Source: Acidimicrobiaceae bacterium | GTDB lineage: Bacteria > Actinomycetota > Acidimicrobiia > Acidimicrobiales > UBA8190 | Direction: 5' to 3' | Assembly (NCBI GenBank): GCA_003151955.1 | Contig: PLZB01000004.1 | Coordinates: 17,233 to 81,232 of the forward strand | DNA: 64,000 nt | Shown: in pieces, positions 16,540 to 24,673 of the stretch | Layout of the letters: the number at the start of each line of letters is the position of its first letter | Numbering within the stretch: position 1 is the stretch's first letter | The notes under the pieces: generated by a model | The model's database searches: none | Told to the model about the DNA's origin: nothing | The model's input: only the letters and a program-made list of their open reading frames with translations | Translations under genes and position numbers: made by a program

Positions 16540-17534
16540 GCGGGGCTCCCCTCAGAGCCGGCGTCGTCGGACTGGGGATGATGGGCCGGAACCACGTCAG
16601 GGTCCTCCGGTCCCTCGACGGGGTCGAGCTCGTGGGCGCCGTCGACCCCCTGGGGGACGTCCACCACAGCGCCGCCGACCTCCCCCTCGCTCCCGGTCTC
16701 GACGCGCTCCTCGACCTCGGTCTCGACCTTTGCGTGGTGGCCGTCCCCACCGACGCCCACGAGGAGGTCGCCCTCCGCCTGGCCGCCGCCGGCGTGACCA
16801 CCATGATCGAGAAGCCCCTGGCCGGCGACGTCGGGGCCGGAGTCCGCCTGGTGGAGGCCTTCGCCGCCGCCGGCGTGACCGCCTGCGTCGGGCACATCGA
16901 AAGGTTCAACGCCGCCATCAAGTCGATGAAGGACCGGTTGGCGGCCGGAGCCCTCGGCGACGTCTACCAGGTCTCGACCAGCCGCCAGGGCCCCTTCCCG
17001 GGCCGGGTCAGCGACGTCGGGGTGGTGAAGGACCTGGCCACCCACGACCTCGACCTCACCGCCTGGATCGCCGGGTCCCCCTACCGGTCGGTGGCGGCCC
17101 GGACGGCGATGCGGGCCGGCCGTCCCCATGAGGACCTCGTGGCCGTCGTGGGAACCCTGCGCGACGGCACCGTCACCAACCACCTGGTCAACTGGCTGAG
17201 TCCCGTGAAGGAGCGCCGGGTGGTCGTGACCGGGGCCAAGGGCTGCTTCTCGGCCGACACCCTGACCGCCGATCTCACCTTCTACGCCAACGGCCTCATG
17301 CCGGCCGAGTGGTCGGAGCTGTCCCGCTTCCGGGGGGTCTCCGAGGGGGACATGATCCGATACGCCCTCAGCAAGCCCGAGCCCCTCCTGGTCGAGCACC
17401 AGCAGTTCTGCGCCGCGGTCCGGGGCGAGCCTGCCACCGTCGTCACCCTCGCCGACGCCCTCCACACCCTCCGGGTGGCCGAGGCCGTGCTGGAGTCGGC
17501 CCGGACCGGCACCGTGGTGGACGTGCCCGGGTGA
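16536..17534 (+). CDS. wbpB: WbpB-like sugar 3-dehydrogenase (Gfo/Idh/MocA family)
   Basis: A 332-residue oxidoreductase with an N-terminal Rossmann fold (AGVVGLGMMGRNHVRVL), the family EKPLAGD motif near residue 90, HIERFNAAIKSMKD and a C-terminal alpha/beta domain with KDLATHDLDLTAWI. WbpB oxidises C3 of UDP-GlcNAc uronate with NAD, giving the keto sugar that WbpE aminates. The GTG start at 16536 overlaps the WbpE stop by four bases. Family members range widely in substrate, so context is what supports the WbpB role. Confidence 0.86.
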   Translation: MSGAPLRAGVVGLGMMGRNHVRVLRSLDGVELVGAVDPLGDVHHSAADLPLAPGLDALLDLGLDLCVVAVPTDAHEEVALRLAAAGVTTMIEKPLAGDVGAGVRLVEAFAAAGVTACVGHIERFNAAIKSMKDRLAAGALGDVYQVSTSRQGPFPGRVSDVGVVKDLATHDLDLTAWIAGSPYRSVAARTAMRAGRPHEDLVAVVGTLRDGTVTNHLVNWLSPVKERRVVVTGAKGCFSADTLTADLTFYANGLMPAEWSELSRFRGVSEGDMIRYALSKPEPLLVEHQQFCAAVRGEPATVVTLADALHTLRVAEAVLESARTGTVVDVPG

Positions 17535-18850
17535 CGATCTGCGTCATCGGGCTCGGCAAGATCGGCCTCCCCCTGGCCGTCCAGATCGCCGGCCGCGGCC
17601 AGCCGGTCATCGGGGTCGACATCGACGCCGGCGTGGTCGCCGACGTCTCGGCGGGCCGGGAGCCCTTCCCGGGCGAGCTCGAGCTGGCCGACCGTCTCGG
17701 GGCCGTGGTGACCTCGGGACGGCTCACAGCCACCACCGACACCGCCGCCGCCGTCGGCGTCAGCAACGTCGTCGTCGTCGTCGTCCCCCTGGTCGTGGCC
17801 GAGGACCTCACCCCCGACTTCGCCGCCCTCGACGCCGCCACCGGGGCCATCGGCCCCTCGCTGCGGCCCGGAACCCTCGTCTCCTACGAGACCACCCTTC
17901 CCGTCCACACCACCCGCCACCGGTTCACCCCGATGCTCGAAGCCGGCTCCGGACTCACCGTCGGCACCGACCTCTTCGTCTGCCACAGCCCCGAACGGGT
18001 CTCCTCGGGCCGGATCTTCGGCGACCTCCGTCGCTATCCCAAGCTCGTCGGCGCCGTCGACGCGGAGAGCGCCCGCCGGGCCGTCGCCTTCTACGAGGCG
18101 GTCCTCGAGTTCGACGACCGCCCCGACCTCGACCGTCCGAACGGGGTCTGGGACCTGGGTGGGGCCGAAGAGGCCGAGCTGGCCAAATTGGCCGAGACCA
18201 CCTACCGCAACCTCAATATCGCCTTCGCCAACGAGCTCGCCGTCTACGCCGACCGGATCGGGATCGACCTGCGGGCCGTGATCGACGCCAGCAACAGCCA
18301 GCCCTACAGCCGGATCCACCAACCCGGTGTCGCCGTCGGCGGGCACTGCATCCCGGTCTACCCCCACTTCCTCCTGTCCGGCTTCCCGGACGCCACCCTG
18401 GTGCAGGCCGGCCTGGATGTGAACGCCGCCATGCCGGCCTACGCCGTGGCCCTCCTCGACGACCTCCTCGGCGGGCTCGACGGGGCCCGGGTGGCCGTCC
18501 TCGGGGCCGCCTACCGGGGCGGCGTCAAGGAGACGGCCTTCTCCGGGGTCTTCCCCCTCGTGACCCTCCTCCGGGCTGCCGGAGCCGACGTGACGGTCCA
18601 CGACCCCCTCTTCTCCGACGGGGAGCTCGATGCCCTCGGGCTCCCCCCCCTCGGCCCCGGAGCACCCTGCGACGGGGCCGTCATCCAGGCCGACCACGCC
18701 GAGTACCGGGACTGGGCCCCGGACCGGCTCCCGGGCATCCGGGGCCTCGTCGACGGCCGGGGCCTGGTGGACCCCTCGGCCTGGCCCGGGGTGGCCGTCC
18801 GCCGGATCGGCGACGGCGGACCCTCCTCCGGGGACGGTGCTACGAGATGA
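17531..18850 (+). CDS. wbpA: WbpA/WecC-like UDP-N-acetylhexosamine 6-dehydrogenase
   Basis: A 439-residue UDP-sugar dehydrogenase that oxidises C6 to a uronate. The NAD-binding IGLGKIGLPLAVQIAGRG lies at the N-terminus, SPERVSSGRIFGDL in the middle, and the catalytic Cys is in VGGHCIPVYP near residue 280. The C-terminal UDP-binding domain has VAVLGAAYRGGVKETAFSG. GTG at 17531 overlaps the wbpB stop (GTGA). It is the last of four coupled genes giving a route from UDP-GlcNAc to UDP-GlcNAc3NAcA. No WbpI-type 2-epimerase was seen. Its 3' end overlaps the convergent LmbE gene by 11 bp. Confidence 0.88.
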   Translation: MTICVIGLGKIGLPLAVQIAGRGQPVIGVDIDAGVVADVSAGREPFPGELELADRLGAVVTSGRLTATTDTAAAVGVSNVVVVVVPLVVAEDLTPDFAALDAATGAIGPSLRPGTLVSYETTLPVHTTRHRFTPMLEAGSGLTVGTDLFVCHSPERVSSGRIFGDLRRYPKLVGAVDAESARRAVAFYEAVLEFDDRPDLDRPNGVWDLGGAEEAELAKLAETTYRNLNIAFANELAVYADRIGIDLRAVIDASNSQPYSRIHQPGVAVGGHCIPVYPHFLLSGFPDATLVQAGLDVNAAMPAYAVALLDDLLGGLDGARVAVLGAAYRGGVKETAFSGVFPLVTLLRAAGADVTVHDPLFSDGELDALGLPPLGPGAPCDGAVIQADHAEYRDWAPDRLPGIRGLVDGRGLVDPSAWPGVAVRRIGDGGPSSGDGATR

Positions 18851-19469
18851 CCCAGCGGATGACTTCGAAGGCCTCGGCGTAGCGCTGGCCGATCTGGGTG
18901 CCCCGGGTCAGCAGGAGGGCCCGGACGAACTCCTCCGACGCGTAGGACCGGTGCTGCTGGGACTCGTAGCAGGCCAGGGCCCGGATCTTCCGCTCGGCGC
19001 ACTCCTCGTCGACGGCCACGAAGCAGCTGGTCCGGAAGTCGAGATTGTTCCAGGGGATCTCGTAGCCCAGCATGGTCTGGCGCTTGAAGGCCCGGAACCC
19101 CTCGGCGGCGATGGTGGCATGGTCCTGGTGGGTGTCGTTGGCGCTCGGGAGGAGGACCACGTCCGGCTTGATCTCCTGGTTCAGCGCCACCATCCGCTCC
19201 AGGATCTCCTGGCGGAACCTCGGGAAGGTCCGGACCTCGAAGTCGAAGATGGAGAGCTGCTCGAGGGGGATCCCGAGCTCCACCACCGCCGCCCTGACCT
19301 CGGTCCGGAGGATGTCGGAGGGAAGGTGGGGGAGGACCGACTGCTCGGCGGCGGAGAAGGCGGCGTAGTGGACCTCGTCCCCGTCCCGGCAGAACCGGGC
19401 GATGGTCCCCCCACAGCCGAACTCCCCGTCGTCGGTGTGTGGCGCGAGGACGAGGACGGTCCGACCCAT
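18840..19469 (-). CDS. LmbE/PIG-L-family deacetylase
   Basis: A 209-residue protein starting at the ATG before VLVLAPHTDDGEFGCGGT, which holds the zinc-binding HxDD motif of N-acetylglucosaminyl deacetylases and amidases. The third zinc ligand is probably in NDTHQDHATIAAE near residue 106. Family members hydrolyse N-acetyl groups on sugars and related compounds in the cytoplasm. It is transcribed against its neighbours and overlaps the end of the wbpA-like gene by 11 bp, so the two mRNAs are partly antisense. It may trim an acetyl group of the glycan, but that is context-based. Confidence 0.82.
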   Translation of the reverse strand: MGRTVLVLAPHTDDGEFGCGGTIARFCRDGDEVHYAAFSAAEQSVLPHLPSDILRTEVRAAVVELGIPLEQLSIFDFEVRTFPRFRQEILERMVALNQEIKPDVVLLPSANDTHQDHATIAAEGFRAFKRQTMLGYEIPWNNLDFRTSCFVAVDEECAERKIRALACYESQQHRSYASEEFVRALLLTRGTQIGQRYAEAFEVIRWVIS

Positions 19470-19533
19470 CCGGTGGAGCCTACTAGTGGGCCCCTCCGGC
19501 CCCAGGCCAAGAGCCCTGGGGCAAGATGACGGG

Positions 19534-20571
19534 ATGGGCGAGCAGACCGGGGGGGACGACCTGACCGACGTCACCGTCAGCGTCGTCGTCCCCATGCGCA
19601 ACGAGGCGAAGGACATCGGCGCCTGCCTGGCCGGCTTCGAGGCCCAGACCTGGCCCCTCGACCGCCTCGACCTCGTCGTCGTCGACGGCGCCTCCGACGA
19701 CGGGAGCCGCCGGATCGTCGAGGACCTGACCGCCACCCGCCCCTGGATCCGGATCGTCGACAACCCCGCCCTCCGGGCCTCGGCCGCCTTCAACCGGGGC
19801 ATCGCCGCCACCACCGGGGAGGTCGTCTGCCTGTTCTCCTCCCACGGCGTCCCCGATCCCGACTACCTGGCCAACTCCGTCGAGACCCTCCGCCGGAGCC
19901 GGGCGGCCGGGGTGGGCGGACCCATCCGGATCGACGGGTGGGACCCGAGGTCTCGGGCCGTCGGCCTGGCCCTGGCCTCCCCGTTCGGTATGGCCTCACC
20001 TTTCCGGTACTCGACCACCGTCACCGAGGTCGACACCATCGGCCATCCGGCCTACCTCCGCTCGACCGTCGACGCCGTCGGCCCCTTCGACGAGAGCCTC
20101 GAACGGAACTCCGACTACGAGTACAACTGGCGGATCCGGGCCCAGGGGATGCGCCTCGTCTTCGACTCCGCCATCGGATCCTCCTACGCCCCGCGTCCCG
20201 GGATCGCGGCCCTGGCCCGGCAATTCTGGGCCTACGGCCGCTGGAAGGCCGAGGTGGTCAGGCGCCACCCCGCCTCGGTCCGGCCCCGCCAGCTCGTCCC
20301 CCCCGCCTTCGTGGCCTGGCTCCTCCTCACACCGGTCCTCCTCCTCCAGCGGCCCACCCGGCGGCTCCTCCTCCTCTCCCTCGGGCTCTATGCCGCCGGG
20401 GTGGCCGGCTCGGTGCTCCACGCCCGGCGCACGGACCCCCGGCACCCCGTGGACCTGGCCGCACTCGTGGCCGCCTTCCCGACCATGCACCTGAGCTGGG
20501 GTGCCGGCTTCCTGGTCTCGCTCCTGGCCCCACCGGCCCCGACGCCCGGTCCCGATCGGCCCACCGACTGA
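19534..20571 (+). CDS. Membrane-associated family 2 glycosyltransferase (ExoA-like)
   Basis: A 345-residue GT-A enzyme. The N-terminus has VSVVVPMRNEAKDIGACL, LVVVDGASDDGS is the donor-binding acidic site, and NSDYEYNWRIRAQG near residue 190 is the catalytic-base region. The last 90 residues contain two or three hydrophobic helices (VAWLLLTPVLLL, LLLLSLGLYAAGVAG), anchoring it in the membrane as in succinoglycan ExoA. ATG at 19534 is preferred over an upstream in-frame extension. It lies 65 bp from the divergent deacetylase start and precedes asnB by 34 bp. Confidence 0.85.
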   Translation: MGEQTGGDDLTDVTVSVVVPMRNEAKDIGACLAGFEAQTWPLDRLDLVVVDGASDDGSRRIVEDLTATRPWIRIVDNPALRASAAFNRGIAATTGEVVCLFSSHGVPDPDYLANSVETLRRSRAAGVGGPIRIDGWDPRSRAVGLALASPFGMASPFRYSTTVTEVDTIGHPAYLRSTVDAVGPFDESLERNSDYEYNWRIRAQGMRLVFDSAIGSSYAPRPGIAALARQFWAYGRWKAEVVRRHPASVRPRQLVPPAFVAWLLLTPVLLLQRPTRRLLLLSLGLYAAGVAGSVLHARRTDPRHPVDLAALVAAFPTMHLSWGAGFLVSLLAPPAPTPGPDRPTD

Positions 20572-20592
20572 CCTGCCCCCGACGCGGCTCGG

Positions 20593-20598
20593 TACACT
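20593..20598 (+). promoter_or_regulatory. Candidate -10 box, leaderless asnB promoter
   Basis: TACACT ends seven bases before the ATG at 20606, the distance expected between a -10 box and the first transcribed base. The mRNA would then begin at the start codon, and no Shine-Dalgarno sequence is present in the gap. Confidence 0.45.
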
Positions 20599-20605
20599 GG
20601 CGGCA

Positions 20606-22456
20606 ATGTGCGGCATCGTCGGCGCCGTCGGCCCGGCGAGCCCGGAGCGGAGAGCGGCGCTGGACCGGGCTGTCACCGCCCTCCACCATCGGGGCCCGGA
20701 CGGCTCGGGGACCTGGCTGGGGGAGTTCGCCGACCTGGGCCACACCCGACTCGCCATCCTCGACACCTCGGCTGCCGCCGCCCAGCCCATGGTCGACCCG
20801 GAGTCGGGCTGCGTCCTGGTCGTGAACGGCGAGATCTACAACTTCGTCGAGCTCCGGCGCGAGCTCGAGGCCAAGGGGCACAGCTTCCGGAGCAGCGGTG
20901 ACTCCGAGGTCCTCCTCCGGTCCTACCTCGAATGGGGGGAGGCCTGCCTCGAACGGCTCAACGGGATGTTCGCCTTCGCCCTGGCCGACCCCCGCCGGCA
21001 GGCCGTCCTCATCGCCCGGGACCGCTTCGGGGAGAAGCCCCTCCACCTGGCCCGGCACAACGGATCGGTCTGGTTCGCCTCCGAGGTCAAGGCCCTCCTG
21101 GCCGCCGGCGTGGTCCGGCCCCGATCCAACGAGCGGTACCTCTTCGGCTTCCTCGCCACCGGCGACCTGGGCCACCCCACCGAGACCGCCTTCGCCGACG
21201 TCGACCAGCTCCGGGCCGGCCACGCCGGGTGGATCGACCCCTCGGGCCGGCTGGAGACCTGGTCCTGGTGGGAGGTCCCCGGGGCCGAGGCCGCCGCCGA
21301 AGCCCGTCGGGACGCCGGGACCGGCTCCCTGGAGCACCTCGGCCAGCTCCTCGACGACGCCGTCGCCATCCGGCTCCGCAGCGACGTCCCCGTCGGGACC
21401 TCCCTCAGCGGGGGCATCGACTCGACCCTGGTCCTCTCCGCCGTCCGGGCCCGGCGCCCCGACGGCGAGATCCACGCCTTCACCGCCGGCTTCCCCGGCT
21501 CCCCCCTCGACGAGCTGCCCACCGCCACGGCCACGGCGGCGCGCCTCGGGATCCAGCTCCATGCCGTCCCGCTCGGTGCCGAGGACCTCGTCCCCGCCGT
21601 CGACGCCCTCCACCGGGCCCATGAGACGCCGACCGAGACGCCGTCGGTCTTCGCCCAGTACCGGGTCATGCAGGCCGCCTTCGATGCCGGGATCACCGTC
21701 CTCCTCGACGGCCAGGGCGGCGACGAGACCTGGGCCGGTTACCCCAAGTACGCCGCCATCGCCCTCACCGACGAGCTGGTCCACGGCCAGCTGGCCCGGG
21801 CCGTCCGCCGGGAGCGGGCCTGGCGGGCTACCCAGGGGGTGACGCTGCGGCCGGCGGTGTCCCGGTACCTGGGGCTCATCGGCGGACCGCCGGTGCGACG
21901 GGCCCTCACCACCGCCTTCCGATTCGGCCCCCGGTGGCTCTCCGACTCCTACCGGCGCCGGCACTGGCACTTCGACCCTGTCGACGGCGTCGACCTCCCC
22001 GCCGCCCGGTTCGGATCGATGGCCGTCGACGCCCAGCGCCGGGACCTCGACCGGGTCATGCTCCCCCGGCTCCTCCGGGTGGCCGACCGGAATTCGATGG
22101 CCTGGTCCCGGGAGGTCCGGCTCCCCTACCTCGACCACCGCCTGGTCGAGCTGGGCCTGGCCTGGCCCCTGGCCGGGAAGCTCGACGGTGGATGGACCAA
22201 GGAGCCCCTCCGCCGGCTCCTCGACGGGCGGGGCGCCACCGACGTGGCCCGGAAGGTCGGCAAGCTGGCGTTCATGCCCCCGACGGCCCAGTGGTTGACC
22301 CATCCCGACCTCGAGGAGCGCGGCCGGAGCGCATGGCACCGACTCCACCGGGCCGGCTTCCTGGCCTCCCCCGACCCGGTCCCCTCCGTCCTGGCCCGGT
22401 GGCGGGTCCTCTCCCTCGTCACCTGGGCCGACGTCTTCGGGGTCCCCCTTCCCTGA
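20606..22456 (+). CDS. asnB: Asparagine synthase-like glutamine amidotransferase
   Basis: A 616-residue class II amidotransferase. The N-terminal MCGIVGAVG gives the catalytic Cys2 after Met removal, and LHHRGPDGSGTW and VVNGEIYNFVELR are the glutaminase signatures. The C-terminal synthetase domain has the PP-loop SLSGGIDSTLVLS near residue 272 and LLDGQGGDETWAGY. Glutamine ammonia is used to amidate an adenylated carboxylate. In polysaccharide loci such enzymes often amidate uronic acids, so the WbpA-made uronate is a possible substrate, although ordinary asparagine synthesis is equally possible. Confidence 0.87.
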   Translation: MCGIVGAVGPASPERRAALDRAVTALHHRGPDGSGTWLGEFADLGHTRLAILDTSAAAAQPMVDPESGCVLVVNGEIYNFVELRRELEAKGHSFRSSGDSEVLLRSYLEWGEACLERLNGMFAFALADPRRQAVLIARDRFGEKPLHLARHNGSVWFASEVKALLAAGVVRPRSNERYLFGFLATGDLGHPTETAFADVDQLRAGHAGWIDPSGRLETWSWWEVPGAEAAAEARRDAGTGSLEHLGQLLDDAVAIRLRSDVPVGTSLSGGIDSTLVLSAVRARRPDGEIHAFTAGFPGSPLDELPTATATAARLGIQLHAVPLGAEDLVPAVDALHRAHETPTETPSVFAQYRVMQAAFDAGITVLLDGQGGDETWAGYPKYAAIALTDELVHGQLARAVRRERAWRATQGVTLRPAVSRYLGLIGGPPVRRALTTAFRFGPRWLSDSYRRRHWHFDPVDGVDLPAARFGSMAVDAQRRDLDRVMLPRLLRVADRNSMAWSREVRLPYLDHRLVELGLAWPLAGKLDGGWTKEPLRRLLDGRGATDVARKVGKLAFMPPTAQWLTHPDLEERGRSAWHRLHRAGFLASPDPVPSVLARWRVLSLVTWADVFGVPLP

Positions 22457-22504
22457 GGCCGAGCGAATAGCCTGGCAGTCCACCGCCCGCCTCCTGGGGA
22501 GCCC

Positions 22505-23461
22505 ATGCCCGCAGTCCCGCTCGACCGTCTCCTCGAAGATCTCGGACCGGTGGTGCTCGCCGTCGTGGGGAGCCGGGACCGGCTGGTCACCCACCCGGCC
22601 TCCCTCTCCTCGGCCGGTCCCGGGAGCATCACCTTCTCGACCGCATCGGGGACCACCCTGGCCGACACGGTCCGGGCGTCGACGGCCGAAGCCGTCATCT
22701 GCCGGTCCGACCCCCTTCTGGAGACACCGGACCCGTTCCCGGCCACCGCCGTCCTCGTCGAGGAGCCCCGCCTCACCTTCCTCCGGGTCGTGGCCGACCA
22801 CTTCACCGCCCCCGTCGACTGGTCCGTCCACCCCAGCGCCGTCATCCACCCCGAGGCGGAGCTCGACCTCCCGGTGTCCATCGGGCCCCATGTCGTGGTC
22901 GGCCGCTGCCGGATCGGCGCCGGGTCGATCCTCCACCCCCAGGTCGTCCTCTACGACGGGACCCGGCTGGGCCGCAACGTCGTGGTCCACGCCGGGACGG
23001 TCATCGGCGCCGACGGCTTCGGCTACGAGCGCGACGGGTCCGGCCGGCTGGAGAAGTTCCCCCACCTGGGTGGTGTCCTCATCGAGGACGACGTCGAGAT
23101 CGGCTCGAACACCAGCATCGACCGGGGCACCCTCGACGACACCGTCATCAGGCGGGGAGCCAGGATCGACAACCAGGTCCACATCGCCCACAACGTCTCG
23201 GTGGGCGAGGATGCCGCTGTCATCGCCCAGGCCATGGTCGGGGGAAGCACCCTCCTGGGGGACCGGTCCTGGATCGCCCCCTCCGCCTGCCTCCGCCAGA
23301 AGCTCGTGATCGGGGCTGACGCCACCGTCGGCCTCGGCGCCGTCGTCGTCGGCGACGTCCCCCCTGGGGTCACCGTCCTGGGCTCCCCCGCCATCGACCT
23401 CGACGCCTTCCGGGCCCGCCAGGACCTCCTGAAGCACCTCGCCGCCGGGTCACCCCCGTAG
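22505..23461 (+). CDS. LpxD-like N-acyltransferase (left-handed beta-helix)
   Basis: A 318-residue protein with LpxD architecture: an N-terminal uridine-binding-like domain of about 100 residues ([14 protein letters not shown]...), then hexapeptide repeats from residue 110, including [29 protein letters not shown] and [11 protein letters not shown], where the His matches the catalytic base of LpxD. LpxD adds a 3-hydroxyacyl chain to a UDP-glucosamine derivative in lipid A synthesis. No other lipid A gene is in the window and the host looks actinobacterial, so this enzyme more likely acylates an amino sugar of the local glycan. It ends the glycan region. Confidence 0.82.
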   Translation: MPAVPLDRLLEDLGPVVLAVVGSRDRLVTHPASLSSAGPGSITFSTASGTTLADTVRASTAEAVICRSDPLLETPDPFPATAVLVEEPRLTFLRVVADHFTAPVDWSVHPSAVIHPEAELDLPVSIGPHVVVGRCRIGAGSILHPQVVLYDGTRLGRNVVVHAGTVIGADGFGYERDGSGRLEKFPHLGGVLIEDDVEIGSNTSIDRGTLDDTVIRRGARIDNQVHIAHNVSVGEDAAVIAQAMVGGSTLLGDRSWIAPSACLRQKLVIGADATVGLGAVVVGDVPPGVTVLGSPAIDLDAFRARQDLLKHLAAGSPP

Positions 23462-23474
23462 CGCTCGAGCCGTC

Positions 23475-24659
23475 CTAGCGGTCCACCCCCAGGATGAGCC
23501 CGCTGGTGGGGACCCCGGTTCCGGCCGTGACGAGGACGTGCTCGGTGCCGGGGACCTGGTTGACGGCGGTGCCCCGGACCTGGCGGACGGCCTCGGCGAT
23601 CCCGTTCATCCCGTGGAGGTAGCCCTCGCCGAGCTGGCCCCCGTGGGTGTTCACGGGGAGGGTCCCGCCGATCTCGATGTTCCCGTCGGCCAGGAAGTCC
23701 TTGGCCTCCCCCCGGCCGCAGAAGCCGAGCTCCTCGAGCTGGCAGAGGACGAAGGGGGTGAAGTGGTCGTAGAGGACGGCGCTCTGGACGTCGGCGGGGC
23801 CGAGGCCGGAGGTGCCCCAGAGCTGGCGGCCGACCACCCCCATCTCGGGGAGGCCGCCCATGTCGTCGCGGTAGTAGGAGGTCATCATGTGCTGCTGGTT
23901 CCCGGCCCCCTGGGCCGCGGCCCGGATGACGGCGGGGGGCCGGGGGAGGCTCCGGGCCCGGTCCAGGGAGGTCACGACCAGGGCCTGGCCCCCGTCGGTC
24001 TCCTGGCAGCAGTCGAGGAGGTGGAGGGGCTCGACGATCCAGCGGGAGGCCTGGTGGTCCTCCAGGGTGATGGGCTGGCCGTAGAACCAGGCCGCCGGGT
24101 TGGTGGCGGCGTGGCGACGGTCGGCCACGGAGACCCGGCCGAAGTCCTCGGAGGTGGCCCCGGAGAGGTGCATATAGCGGCGGGCGAACATGGCCACCCA
24201 GCTGGCCGGGGTGAGGAGCCCGTGGGGCGAGTTCCAGGCCATGGCGGCGTTCTCGGCGTTGGCCACCGGCGGCCGGTCCTGGACGCCGGTCCCGAACCGG
24301 TAGCCGGACCGCTCGTTGAAGGCCCGGTAGCAGACCACCACCTCGGCCGTCCCCGTGGCGACGGCCATTGCCGCCTGGTGGACGGTGGCGCAGGCCGCCC
24401 CCCCGCCGTAGTGGATCCGGCTGAAGAAGGAGAGCTCCCCCATCCCGAGGGCCCGGGCCACGTCGATCTCGGGGTTCGTGTCCTGGGAGAAGGTGCAGAG
24501 GCCGTCGACTTCGTCCGGCTCGATTCCGGCGTCGGCCAGGGCGGCGGCCACGGCCTCGACGGCCAGGCGGAGCTCGCTGCGGCCCGAGGCCTTCGAGAAC
24601 TCGGTGGCCCCGATCCCGCAGATGGCGGTCGTTCCGGCGAAGCTCCGCTCGAAGCCCAC
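23475..24659 (-). CDS. ltp2: Ltp2-like steroid side-chain aldolase (thiolase superfamily), copy 2
   Basis: A 394-residue thiolase-fold lipid-transfer protein. Ltp2-type signatures are visible along its length: ICGIGATEFSKASGRSELR, FFSRIHYGGGAACATV, CYRAFNERSG, LLDCCQETDGGQAL, VLYDHFTPFV and TAGTGVPTSGLIL. In Mycobacterium and Thermomonospora, Ltp2 works with the DUF35 part of ChsH2 as a retro-aldolase that releases propionyl-CoA from the C17 side chain. It is the last gene of a six-gene operon and starts 14 bp after the closely similar copy at 24674. GTG or ATG choice does not alter the domain content. Confidence 0.9.
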   Translation of the reverse strand: MGFERSFAGTTAICGIGATEFSKASGRSELRLAVEAVAAALADAGIEPDEVDGLCTFSQDTNPEIDVARALGMGELSFFSRIHYGGGAACATVHQAAMAVATGTAEVVVCYRAFNERSGYRFGTGVQDRPPVANAENAAMAWNSPHGLLTPASWVAMFARRYMHLSGATSEDFGRVSVADRRHAATNPAAWFYGQPITLEDHQASRWIVEPLHLLDCCQETDGGQALVVTSLDRARSLPRPPAVIRAAAQGAGNQQHMMTSYYRDDMGGLPEMGVVGRQLWGTSGLGPADVQSAVLYDHFTPFVLCQLEELGFCGRGEAKDFLADGNIEIGGTLPVNTHGGQLGEGYLHGMNGIAEAVRQVRGTAVNQVPGTEHVLVTAGTGVPTSGLILGVDR

Positions 24660-24673
24660 GTCCGGCCGGCCCG

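Noticed and set aside
20327..23437. A 1036-codon open frame on the minus strand
   Set aside because: It lies opposite three well-recognised plus-strand genes and is Gly/Asp/Val-rich, as expected for antisense of high-GC codons. No motif was found.
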